From positions 23,502 to 87,501 of the forward strand of contig CAIUSO010000084.1 of NCBI GenBank assembly GCA_903901875.1: a DNA stretch of 64,000 nt. The letters are read 5' to 3'. This stretch comes from an uncultured Geobacteraceae bacterium. GTDB taxonomy: Bacteria > Desulfobacterota > Desulfuromonadia > Geobacterales > Pseudopelobacteraceae. Position numbers and translations under genes: made by a program. Positions within the stretch are counted from its first letter, which is position 1. Each line of letters begins with the position of its first letter. Positions 52,618 to 59,417 of the stretch are shown here, piece after piece. Under the pieces are notes generated by a model, which worked only from the letters and a program-made list of their open reading frames with translations, ran no database searches and was not told where the DNA came from.

Positions 52618-53007
52618 TCACTGATCGGCATACTGGTACTCCTTAAACTTCACCGCCTCGCCCTGAATATTTGATATATCGCTATGGAGATCCTTCAATT
52701 GCTGTCCAATCGTCTTACGTAAGGCCTTCTTTTCAGGAATTTGAGCAAGTTTATTTTTGAAATCATTGGCCGCTATCCGAAGCAACAGTTCCGTACTCGC
52801 GCCTACCATCTTTGCCACTATATCTTCCTTAACTGCCAGCATAATTAGTTTCAGGTTTTGAAGCGTTACGATATCTTTCTCAATATCTGTCAGGTAATGC
52901 TGGTTGGCAGTAGTCTCCTGATGGCTGTTAAGGGCCTCCTGAATCTCATTACACCCCGCGCAAACAGAATCGAGCAGTTCACAGTTATGATTCCAATCAA
53001 TGTTCAT
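52618..53007 (-). CDS. All-helical cytoplasmic protein of unknown family, 129 aa
   Basis: Start ATG 53007 has GAGGAG 6 bases upstream; the frame extends to 53028 without a better start. The sequence is hydrophilic and helical (SHQETTANQHYLTDIEKDIV, LKLIMLAVKEDIVAKMVGAS, GQQLKDLHSDISNIQGEAV), with three Cys near the N-terminus (LLDSVCAGCNEI). No signal or membrane segment. It is the last and largest gene of the sigma-54 operon starting near 53949, and the stop of the 31-residue protein just upstream lies inside its ribosome site region, so translation is coupled. Family not recognised. Confidence 0.65.
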   Translation of the reverse strand: MNIDWNHNCELLDSVCAGCNEIQEALNSHQETTANQHYLTDIEKDIVTLQNLKLIMLAVKEDIVAKMVGASTELLLRIAANDFKNKLAQIPEKKALRKTIGQQLKDLHSDISNIQGEAVKFKEYQYADQ

Positions 53008-53017
53008 AGCAGCCTCC

Positions 53018-53113
53018 TCAACGGGCATCCCCGTTCTTCTTAGGACCGAACGGCCATAATCCAGATAAATACTCCAAAAACCAGTACGCTACGTATGCGA
53101 CACTTCGCAACAT
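53018..53113 (-). CDS. 31-residue Trp/Tyr-rich membrane-type peptide
   Basis: MLRSVAYVAYWFLEYLSGLW, then PFGPKKNGDAR: a short aromatic hydrophobic helix followed by a basic tail, as in small membrane-inserted proteins. Its stop overlaps the ribosome site (TGAGGAGG) of the gene at 53007, a strong sign of coupled translation. Its own ribosome site is weak (GAGAATAGTTGG). Below the size of normal gene calling. Confidence 0.45.
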   Translation of the reverse strand: MLRSVAYVAYWFLEYLSGLWPFGPKKNGDAR

Positions 53114-53127
53114 CCAACTATTCTCAG

Positions 53128-53186
53128 CACAGACCGTCCTACGTAGCGTAGAATGTATCGTATTACGTTACGTAGGACGGTCTGTG
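53128..53186. repeat. Very strong 18-23 bp hairpin CACAGACCGTCCTACGTA / TACGTAGGACGGTCTGTG
   Basis: 18-base perfect arms (53128-53145, 53169-53186) extend by five more pairs to a 13-base loop. There is no U-tract, so it is not a classical terminator. It lies within the small-protein operon, between the third and fourth small genes. Its TACGTNNCGT vocabulary is that of the repeat family at 54.7-57 kb. Confidence 0.8.
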
Positions 53187-53335
53187 TGACGTTGGACTGG
53201 TCCGGACGAAAGGATTATCTCCCGTGCATGAGGAGAACCGCCGATATCAGAAGCGGAAATCATCGATAAGTATGCAGTTATCCGGCATTCATATTCAGCA
53301 ATCAGTTCCGTTTATCTCAGAAATACGCAATTGTC

Positions 53336-53491
53336 TTATACTTTTTCATCTTCTCGACGTTTCATAAACTCATCGAGACTTTCTTCATCCTGTATTTTTT
53401 TACCGATAAAGATCAGAAGCAACGCCGGTATCACGGTCACCGCAATCAATCTCCCAAGACCGAATAAATGTTTGATTTTAAAAGCACTCAT
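53336..53491 (-). CDS. 51-residue membrane protein
   Basis: MSAFKIKHLFGLGRLIAVTV, then IPALLLIFIGKKIQDEESLD: one hydrophobic helix (about 13-30) between a basic N-terminus and a charged C-terminal tail. Its ATG overlaps the stop of the 34-residue gene upstream (ATGA), so the two are translationally coupled. Third gene of the sigma-54 operon. No family recognised. Confidence 0.6.
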   Translation of the reverse strand: MSAFKIKHLFGLGRLIAVTVIPALLLIFIGKKIQDEESLDEFMKRREDEKV

Positions 53492-53592
53492 AACCAATGA
53501 TCCTTCTCTTTGGGAAGTTTACTTCCAACAACAATGAGCAGTAACCCCGCAGCTACCAGCGATGCAAGACGGCAAATATATTTTAATTTCAT
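53488..53592 (-). CDS. 34-residue membrane protein
   Basis: MKLKYICRLASLVAAGLLLI, then VVGSKLPKEKDHWL: a basic start, one membrane helix and a charged tail. An excellent ribosome site (GGGAGGAACTGTT) and the 4-base overlap with the next gene support it. It could also be read as a signal-peptide-like leader. Second gene of the sigma-54 operon. Confidence 0.6.
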   Translation of the reverse strand: MKLKYICRLASLVAAGLLLIVVGSKLPKEKDHWL

Positions 53593-53688
53593 AACAGTTC
53601 CTCCCGTAATAGTTACCAACAAGAAATCCTCATCGAATCTGTCCGTACAGGTATCAGATTTGCGAACAAACCACCACAATTTAAAGCA

Positions 53689-53853
53689 CTATTCCAGCGG
53701 TTTCACATCAATATTTCCACTCTTTTCATTCTTAATTGGCTCACATTTATTATTCCGTGCTTTTTCAACAAGCCAGGTAAAAACGGGAATAACGATACTG
53801 AGAACAGTAATAATTCCATTTAACCCTTTAAAGCTGAATATTTTAATACTCAT
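53689..53853 (-). CDS. 54-residue membrane protein, first gene of sigma-54 operon
   Basis: MSIKIFSFKGLNGIITVLSI, then VIPVFTWLVEKARNNKCEP: a basic start, one membrane helix (about 11-29) and a hydrophilic tail of about 25 residues. Ribosome site GAGGAC, 8 bases before the ATG. The sigma-54 promoter at 53961 should start the message near 53949, 96 bases upstream. Together with the two following genes it gives three single-span proteins of the same design (basic start, helix, charged tail), suggesting a membrane complex or a family of small effectors. Confidence 0.6.
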   Translation of the reverse strand: MSIKIFSFKGLNGIITVLSIVIPVFTWLVEKARNNKCEPIKNEKSGNIDVKPLE

Positions 53854-53959
53854 GGCGGACGTCCTCATTTACCGATATGGCATTCCTGTATATTGCTCTA
53901 TTTTCTACTCGTTTTGGCAAGCAGAAACAAGCGGTTGTCTCAGATGTTATCAATGTATA

Positions 53960-53976
53960 AGCGACAAACGTGCCAG
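53960..53976 (-). promoter_or_regulatory. Sigma-54 promoter of the small-membrane-protein operon
   Basis: Minus-strand CTGGCACGTTTGTCGCTTA has a perfect TGGCAC and TCGC with 10-base GG-GC spacing. Predicted start near 53949. It is nearly identical to the promoter at 59327 (CTGGCACGTTAGTCGCAC). Confidence 0.82.
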
Positions 53977-54048
53977 AGCGGAATGTGAGTGTAACAGGCT
54001 GAATATAGGAGATAAACATTAGAAGGAAAATCAGAGCAATCAGGAAGT

Positions 54049-54093
54049 TGTCATATGCAACAGTATTTTAATGTATATCTGTTGCATATGACG
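54049..54093. promoter_or_regulatory. Twin enhancer-like sites (UAS), inverted, 31 bp apart
   Basis: TGTCATATGCAACA (54049-54062) and its inverse TGTTGCATATGACG (54080-54093). Centres lie at about -107 and -138 from the predicted start at 53949. The same pair with the same geometry occurs at 59208-59252. Confidence 0.7.
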
Positions 54094-54196
54094 ACATAGC
54101 AGGCTTCAAAAGCGGTTAGATGACGATTATCTTAATCCCAACATTATCACAAGAAAATATCGGGCATGGCGGAAATTCGCGCCCTACCCTTTAAAG

Positions 54197-55678
54197 TCAA
54201 TCAACCATCATGCCGTTTAAACGCTGAAATTCTCGACGTAGTGCAGATTCAAGGACATCCCCACCCATCTCTTTTTCAAAACTGGTAGCCAAGTTGAACA
54301 GCCGGTCATATTCTGCGAAGTCAGAACCTTCATTCAATAATTGCTGAAAGCGGATCTCAAGTGAAGCAACTTGTTTACGTTTTCTGATATCGGCAAGCTC
54401 CCGCGCTTGACGTTCCAGATCTTCGAGTTCTGCCCTCTCCTTCTCCAGGCGAAGTTCCTCAAGTGATCGGTAGCCTTCTGGTTTTGGATAAAGCCCAGCC
54501 TTTTTAACAATTTTATAAAACCAGTTTTGCGCGTTCTTAACGTCGTTACGAGTAGGATTATTTAGTAAATCGTATCTGCAGTATCTCAGCGACAATAAAA
54601 TATCATCTCTACTGAGATTAAACTCTGACTCCCAGTTTTGTAGCTGTCGCTCAGTGACACCCTCTTCTTTCCAGAAACCAAAATCAGGATCTGTCGGCAT
54701 GGAGTTAGTAGTTAGTTTTTTAGAATCTAAACTACTACTAAAGGGGCGTAAATCGTCTGTTGTATCGTCATACGCAACGTTATACATTGATGTTGTCTGA
54801 CGCAGCGTGTTACGTTCCGTGGCACGTCCCGTGTGGCGTTCGATTGTGCTATAGAATTCATCACCACGTAACTTCATGAATCGAGCACACTGATCTTCAT
54901 CAAGAAGTCTGTATGTAAAACCCTGAAATGCTCTAATTACGATCTTTGTAGGCTTGGTGATAAATCTCTCGTTAACCAGGAATGTTATGCTGTCGCGGAT
55001 AGTTGGCAGAGGGAGGTTCAGTACTTGCCCCATTGTATGTCGCTGGGCTATATAATCAGGTCTCTGGAGCAGGTAATAAAGTACCATTCCTTGCCGGGCT
55101 GTCATGTTCATGACGGGGTCATGAAGGTACGACAGACGCTCTGTGCGACGTGGCGTGTCACGTCGCATTGTACGTTCCGTGTTACGTATGTCCGTCTGTG
55201 ACGTCTGATGTTCGGTCAGACGGTTAAACGTATTATCCGTCCATCGTTCCGTATCACGTAACGTCTGACGAGTACCTGATAATGGTGGTTCGTCAGACGT
55301 TACGTGATACGCCAAGTTGTTTGTTGCGTCTAACGAAACGTGTGACGATACGAATGACGGCACAACTGACGTAGCGTGTGGCGAAACGTCTTGTGTTACG
55401 TCGGTTGCCCCGTGTGACGGTACAACCGATATATCGTCACACGTCGCGTCAGACGTAGCGTGTGACGATATATCCTCTCGTTGCCGGGGATACGATGGAG
55501 CAACGACAGGCGATGCATGAGTTGTTTCATGGGACTCAACTACAGAAGGGGAGGGGTCACTAAACTCACTGTGTAAGGATTCAACGCTTTCTTTGATAGG
55601 CCCCGATTTGTACATTTTTGCAAACATGTCACCAAGACCGGAAGCCCCACGGGCTTTTCTTTTGGGTTCTAAGTCCAT
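54197..55678 (-). CDS. Winged-helix protein encoded after parA, possible replication/partition protein, 493 aa
   Basis: From ATG 55678 (two bases after the ParA stop) the protein begins MDLEPKRKARGASGLGDMFA. A long low-complexity part (about 40-190) rich in His-Ala-Thr, Asp-Thr and Thr-Glu-Arg units follows. A winged-helix domain comes next (about 193-270; ARQGMVLYYLLQRPDYIAQR), then a second low-complexity patch (about 280-310), a helical domain (TERQLQNWESEFNLSRDDIL, about 355-420) and a coiled coil. The layout of winged helix plus helical domain beside ParA resembles plasmid or integrative-element replication initiators, but I cannot name the family. The low-complexity DNA is built from a degenerate CG-rich repeat that also occurs outside genes. 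Confidence 0.6.
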   Translation of the reverse strand: MDLEPKRKARGASGLGDMFAKMYKSGPIKESVESLHSEFSDPSPSVVESHETTHASPVVAPSYPRQREDISSHATSDATCDDISVVPSHGATDVTQDVSPHATSVVPSFVSSHVSLDATNNLAYHVTSDEPPLSGTRQTLRDTERWTDNTFNRLTEHQTSQTDIRNTERTMRRDTPRRTERLSYLHDPVMNMTARQGMVLYYLLQRPDYIAQRHTMGQVLNLPLPTIRDSITFLVNERFITKPTKIVIRAFQGFTYRLLDEDQCARFMKLRGDEFYSTIERHTGRATERNTLRQTTSMYNVAYDDTTDDLRPFSSSLDSKKLTTNSMPTDPDFGFWKEEGVTERQLQNWESEFNLSRDDILLSLRYCRYDLLNNPTRNDVKNAQNWFYKIVKKAGLYPKPEGYRSLEELRLEKERAELEDLERQARELADIRKRKQVASLEIRFQQLLNEGSDFAEYDRLFNLATSFEKEMGGDVLESALRREFQRLNGMMVD

Positions 55679-55679
55679 T

Positions 55680-56447
55680 TTACACCACCGGATCAATCAG
55701 ATCGATTAGTTCCTCAGCTAATGCTCTGAATCGTTTAGATACACCTGACTGCGGTTTCCACCTTATAACGGTTAACTGTGATTGTTCTGCCGCTTCAATA
55801 TCTGTGGTATGAGGAATGGTGGTTTCAAACACACGAGACCCAAAATGCTGTCGTATGTGCTCAATACTAAGTTTTGAAACAGAAGTTCGCTTATCAACAC
55901 GGTTGATAACAGCCCGAAGGAACTTTAAGCGAGGATTAAAGTTATCGGAAACGGCTTTAATGGCGTCATATGCGGCAACAAAGCCTTCAATAGAGAATCG
56001 TGAAGAGGAAACAAGCGGGATAATTGCGGCATCACTGGCCACTAACGACATTATGACGAACAATCCGAGGTTAGGTGGGCTATCAATTAATACATAGTCG
56101 TAGTTACCCGTGATGTCCTTAATAATGTCGTTGAGCAGATGATATGCTTCTCTGAGGTCTCCGTAGAGGACAGGCTCCAGGGACGCCGTGGCGGTCTCAT
56201 TTGCAATTAAGCTGACATTCTCGTACTGAGTAGGATAAATTGTGGGGGTTACTCCATCGCCGTAGGCGTCACGGAGGGTGACAGAGGGTTCAATCGTCTC
56301 ACCAAGCATGATGGACGTGGTATTTCCTTGGGGGTCGTTATCTATAACCAGAACCTTTTTGCCCTTGTTCGCCAAAGCGTGGGCCAAGTTTGCAGTTATC
56401 GTGGTCTTACCCACGCCACCCTTATTGTTGCATATAGATATGATCAC
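55680..56447 (-). CDS. parA: ParA-family ATPase, 255 aa
   Basis: Deviant Walker A NNKGGVGKTTITANLAHAL at the N-terminus, Walker A' DNDPQGNTT (about 36) and Walker B YVLIDSPPNLG (about 113) are all present; this is a small ParA/Soj-type ATPase that segregates plasmids or integrative elements. I start at GTG 56447 because AGGAG lies 6 bases before it; ATG 56471 would leave almost no leader given the sigma-70 promoter at 56488. It is followed, two bases after its stop, by the winged-helix gene, which may supply the DNA-binding partner. Tandem repeats upstream are a candidate centromere. Confidence 0.88.
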   Translation of the reverse strand: MIISICNNKGGVGKTTITANLAHALANKGKKVLVIDNDPQGNTTSIMLGETIEPSVTLRDAYGDGVTPTIYPTQYENVSLIANETATASLEPVLYGDLREAYHLLNDIIKDITGNYDYVLIDSPPNLGLFVIMSLVASDAAIIPLVSSSRFSIEGFVAAYDAIKAVSDNFNPRLKFLRAVINRVDKRTSVSKLSIEHIRQHFGSRVFETTIPHTTDIEAAEQSQLTVIRWKPQSGVSKRFRALAEELIDLIDPVV

Positions 56448-56487
56448 GTATCGCTCCTGTATAGATGACATAAAGAACGTTATGAGA

Positions 56488-56516
56488 CTTTATAGTCGTA
56501 ACTCGCTAAACTGTCA
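56488..56516 (-). promoter_or_regulatory. Sigma-70 promoter of parA
   Basis: Minus-strand TTGACA, a 17-base spacer, then TATAAA: a near-consensus housekeeping promoter, about 50 bases before the GTG start at 56447. Confidence 0.7.
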
Positions 56517-56583
56517 ACAGTTATATAGAGATAATGCAGAGAGTCTACGAATTATGTGGCAGTTGTACCTGAAGCAGGTGGCG

Positions 56584-56990
56584 GTATAAGACCGTAGATA
56601 TGGTCAAGATACTGGAAAATATCAGTTGGATGTAATGGGGGATGGATTCTGTCAAGGTCCATGGGACGAACAACCAGGTACACCGTCTAACGCAACGGGT
56701 GACGTTTCGTTAGTCTAGCCGTCATACGTTACGCATGATGCTACGTATGACGTAATGTTGTACGTGGCGTGTTGTTCCAAGGAAGGGTATAAGACAGAGA
56801 TACGGGCAAGATACTGGAAATAATCAGTTGGATGTACGGGGGGACATGAATTCTTTTAAGTTCGATGGGACGAAAAGCCATGTGTGCTATCTGACGTGGC
56901 GAGTGATGTATCGTCAGACATGCCGTTATACGTTACGCCTGACGTGGCGTTATACGTAGCGTCAGGCGCGAGGTGATCTTCTGTTACCTC
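56584..56990. repeat. Two direct repeats of about 202 bp upstream of parA, candidate centromere
   Basis: The first unit begins GTATAAGACCGTAGATATGG and the second (56787) GTATAAGACAGAGATACGGG. Both contain CAAGATACTGGAAA, ATCAGTTGGATGTA and a cluster of CG-rich short repeats at the same relative place. Identity is high in the first 110 bases and lower after that. The position upstream of parA is typical of a partition site. No reading frame is evident. Confidence 0.7.
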
Positions 56991-57046
56991 CTTACATGCA
57001 TTGATAATATAGAGTTACTCATTGGTGGTAGTCTATTTGATAGATG

Positions 57047-57967
57047 TTACTCTGCCATGACAACACAGTTTCGGCCCTGGTTCTTGGCACGATAGAGGGC
57101 GTCATCAACGCGCCTGATAAGATCCTCTTCAGTTTCTAATTCCTGTTTAAACTGGGCTACTCCAAAACTTGCGGTGAAGGAATATGGACAGGCGGTTACC
57201 GGTGACTGCTCAAACACGATTCTTAATCGTTCAGCCAGTGAAACTGCTGCAGACAAGTCGGTGTGTGAAAGTAAAATAATAAACTCTTCGCCGCCCCATC
57301 TGGCCACGATGTCATTCCCCCTGACCATTTCCAGAAGCAGGGAGGCACACAGTTGTAGAACCTGGTCGCCGGCACGGTGACCATAGGTATCATTTACCCG
57401 TTTGAAATGGTCCAGGTCAATGCTGATAAGGGAGAGGGGTAGATTATACCGTTGGGCCGTGCTTACGGCCAGAGTAAAGTTTTCGTTAAACGAACGCCGG
57501 TTATGGAGGTCTGTCAGTTCATCGGTTCGTGCCAACCGGGAAATGGTGTCGGTGGCCTGCTGTAACTTCTGCATTTTATCTACCAGTGCCATATGGAGTT
57601 GGTTCACCCGAAAACCGACAGCCAGTCGTGCTTGTAGCTCACTCGGATTAAATGGCTTGGCAACAAAGTCATCGGCTCCAGCATTAAGGGCATGAACGAT
57701 TGCATCTTCATTATCGTTAGAAGTTATTATAATTACGTAGTGTGGTGATGAACCCTCAGACTGTCTCAATCGCCCAACAATCTCCGGCCCTTCAATGCCC
57801 GGCATCATCCAGTCGAGAATAACAAGAAGAGGGTGATCAGTGCGGCAGAGAATCTGCCATGCCTCAGTGCCATCACGTGCAACGGTGACCTCATAGCCCC
57901 ATTTTTTCAGCAGGGACTCTAGTAGTAAACGTGAAGTGGGGTCATCATCGGCTATCAGGACCTTCAT
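57047..57967 (-). CDS. Response-regulator diguanylate cyclase (REC-GGDEF), 306 aa
   Basis: Receiver at 1-125 with DDD near residue 8, acceptor Asp in LVILDWMMPGIEG and Lys in VAKPFNP. A short coiled linker joins it to the GGDEF domain (about 160-300), whose active-site signature is GGEEF (in ARWGGEEFIILL). This is the PleD/WspR design: phosphorylation should promote dimerisation and synthesis of cyclic di-GMP from two GTP. The cognate kinase is not adjacent. Good ribosome site (CGGAGGAAAG). Confidence 0.94.
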   Translation of the reverse strand: MKVLIADDDPTSRLLLESLLKKWGYEVTVARDGTEAWQILCRTDHPLLVILDWMMPGIEGPEIVGRLRQSEGSSPHYVIIITSNDNEDAIVHALNAGADDFVAKPFNPSELQARLAVGFRVNQLHMALVDKMQKLQQATDTISRLARTDELTDLHNRRSFNENFTLAVSTAQRYNLPLSLISIDLDHFKRVNDTYGHRAGDQVLQLCASLLLEMVRGNDIVARWGGEEFIILLSHTDLSAAVSLAERLRIVFEQSPVTACPYSFTASFGVAQFKQELETEEDLIRRVDDALYRAKNQGRNCVVMAE

Positions 57968-58040
57968 TTACTTTCCTCCGACATAAGGGACTCGGAACTT
58001 ATTAACATACGGTTTTTACTTGGGTGTATAGCAATACACC

Positions 58041-58625
58041 CTATGGTACAATATTCACTTCAGTTCCAATCCTGATTTTATGCGCCAGTTCAAGACCCTC
58101 AGCGTTATTCATAACAAAACAGCCGCCAGTGACTCGATGGCCAACTCGCTTTGGATTGTTATTACCATGAATACGGTAGACAGTACCTTTGCTTGTACGG
58201 TGTGACAGGGCTATTTTAAATGGCCCCATGTAATTCAGATGGTCACCAGGGGGGACCGCTTTTGGTAATTCGATGCCTCGCTTGCGAAACACCTGACGCG
58301 AATAGGGAGTGGGGTACCACCAGGGGTTGTAAAATATACCCGTCACCGTACCAAGCCCGATGGGATATGGTTTGAGCCCCTTAACTGCGGTTCCTACGGT
58401 GTATTGGGAAATTGGTATCCGTTCCGCTTTGCTCTTGCTTTCGTAGAGTGTGAGTATGTTGCGGCTGATACTAATTTCAACGTAGTATGAACGTTCGGAT
58501 TCGGACACAGTAGCTTCCAGGCTACCTGTACCAGGCTGTTCAACCGGAAGTGATTCCGCGTTTAAGACGGAGCTACTAAGTAAGCATGAAACAAGTGCCA
58601 CTGCAACACGCCAAGAATATTTCAA
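58041..58625 (-). CDS. Periplasmic L,D-transpeptidase (YkuD-fold), 194 aa
   Basis: A signal peptide (cleavage near LNAES, about 24) is followed by a YkuD domain (about 50-192). The active-site region YRIHGNNNP followed by RVTGGCFVMNN keeps the catalytic His and Cys, although the usual SHGCIRM is written TGGCFVM. Such enzymes make 3-3 peptidoglycan crosslinks or attach lipoproteins to the wall. It starts with TTG (58625) after GAGGAATTATAA. A second, different L,D-transpeptidase is encoded at 61824. Confidence 0.85.
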   Translation of the reverse strand: MKYSWRVAVALVSCLLSSSVLNAESLPVEQPGTGSLEATVSESERSYYVEISISRNILTLYESKSKAERIPISQYTVGTAVKGLKPYPIGLGTVTGIFYNPWWYPTPYSRQVFRKRGIELPKAVPPGDHLNYMGPFKIALSHRTSKGTVYRIHGNNNPKRVGHRVTGGCFVMNNAEGLELAHKIRIGTEVNIVP

Positions 58626-58691
58626 TTATAATTCCTCTTTGTTCAACTGGATCACAAATAAATATTTTAACCACTGATTAAGCATTCAGTT

Positions 58692-58928
58692 TTAGAATGC
58701 AATCTGCGGAGAAATGTCAAATGTCGGCTTTGTATCCCACGTGTGCAATATGTGTTGCTCCGTACCCGGAAAATGGTCTCTATGATGCTCCGTTCCCGGC
58801 ACATGATCTTTATGATGTTCCGTCTCGTAGGTGTGAATTTTGTAGTTATGATGCTCCGTACCGGGGGCGTGCTCTTTATGGTGTTCTGTTCCCAGGATAT
58901 GTTCCGGGTGTCTATGTCTGACGATCAT
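58692..58928 (-). CDS. Small His-rich repeat protein, 78 aa
   Basis: Five or six copies of a unit like PGTEHHKDH (EHILGTEHHKEHAPGTEHHN, HKDHVPGTEHHRDHFPGTEQH) make up most of the protein. Clustered His/Glu/Asp suggests binding of Ni, Co, Zn or Cu. No signal peptide, so a cytoplasmic metal store or sink is the best guess. ATG 58928 is chosen for the strong GGAGGTTGATA site. The underlying DNA is a tandem repeat (GGTACGGAGCATCATAA-like units), so copy number may vary. Confidence 0.55.
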   Translation of the reverse strand: MIVRHRHPEHILGTEHHKEHAPGTEHHNYKIHTYETEHHKDHVPGTEHHRDHFPGTEQHILHTWDTKPTFDISPQIAF

Positions 58929-59207
58929 TATCAACCTCCGCAATTTGCTTTGCTTCCTTTCAAGACGATGAGTATCCATACGTTCACAGATGTAGCCTCT
59001 GAAATAAGTACAGAGGCTACAATGTGTTCCATATCAAAGCAACTATCGAGCCAGAAAAGAACTAAAGGTAATGATAGCGTAACTGGCTGTTTATACGATT
59101 AAGATTAATTATCCCCTCGTTTTTACAATTCAGCACATTCCGTAACGTTTAACAGAAACTTCAAATAAGGCAGAGTTTTAAAGTACGGATAGGGGTGTAC
59201 CATACAC
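58929..59207. other. Intergenic region left of the BON lipoprotein enhancer
   Basis: A short GAGGCTACA / TGTAGCCTC inverted pair lies at 58990-59022. I see no gene here. Confidence 0.35.
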
Positions 59208-59252
59208 CGTCACATGCAACAGATTTTATTCGTATAACAGCTGCATACGACG
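59208..59252. promoter_or_regulatory. Twin enhancer-like sites (UAS), inverted, 31 bp apart
   Basis: CGTCACATGCAACA (59208-59221) and AGCTGCATACGACG (59239-59252; inverse CGTCGTATGCAGCT). Centres are at about -138 and -107 from the predicted start at 59353, the same geometry as at 54049-54093. Confidence 0.7.
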
Positions 59253-59324
59253 GTTTACCGAATACCCACCACGACCTCTGGTGCGGATCTCTTTTATATT
59301 CAACCTGTTGCATTCATGTTTGCC

Positions 59325-59343
59325 TCTGGCACGTTAGTCGCAC
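59325..59343 (+). promoter_or_regulatory. Sigma-54 promoter of the BON lipoprotein gene
   Basis: CTGGCACGTTAGTCGCACA has a perfect TGGCAC and TCGC with 10-base GG-GC spacing. Predicted start near 59353, 65 bases before ATG 59418. Confidence 0.85.
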
Positions 59344-59417
59344 ATTAATTGATTATGTCCGAGGCAAACGTAACCATGCGTTTACCAATACCACGTTAGA
59401 TGAGGAGATCATCCCGT

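Larger units (their letters stand above)
54769..56985. repeat. Degenerate short repeat family, consensus near NACGTNNCGTGTNACG
   Basis: Copies such as GACGTAGCGTGTGACG, GACGCAGCGTGTTACG, TACGTTCCGTGTTACG, GACGTGGCGTGTCACG and AACGAAACGTGTGACG are crowded at 54769-54843, 55141-55212, 55252-55480 and 56690-56985, with outliers in the hairpin at 53128-53186. They lie both inside the 493-residue gene, in more than one reading frame, and in the untranslated region upstream of ParA. I count at least twenty recognisable copies by eye. Confidence 0.7.

Noticed and set aside
53128..53186. Hairpin read as a transcription terminator
   Set aside because: No U-tract on either strand, and a coupled gene pair follows directly.
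53190..53335. Short minus-strand frame of 31 codons between the hairpin and the 51-residue gene
   Set aside because: No ribosome site, mixed composition, and it runs into the hairpin; not supported.
53510..54022. Plus-strand frame of 170 codons across the small-protein operon
   Set aside because: No ribosome site and poor composition; the minus strand here has several coupled short frames, a promoter and a terminator.
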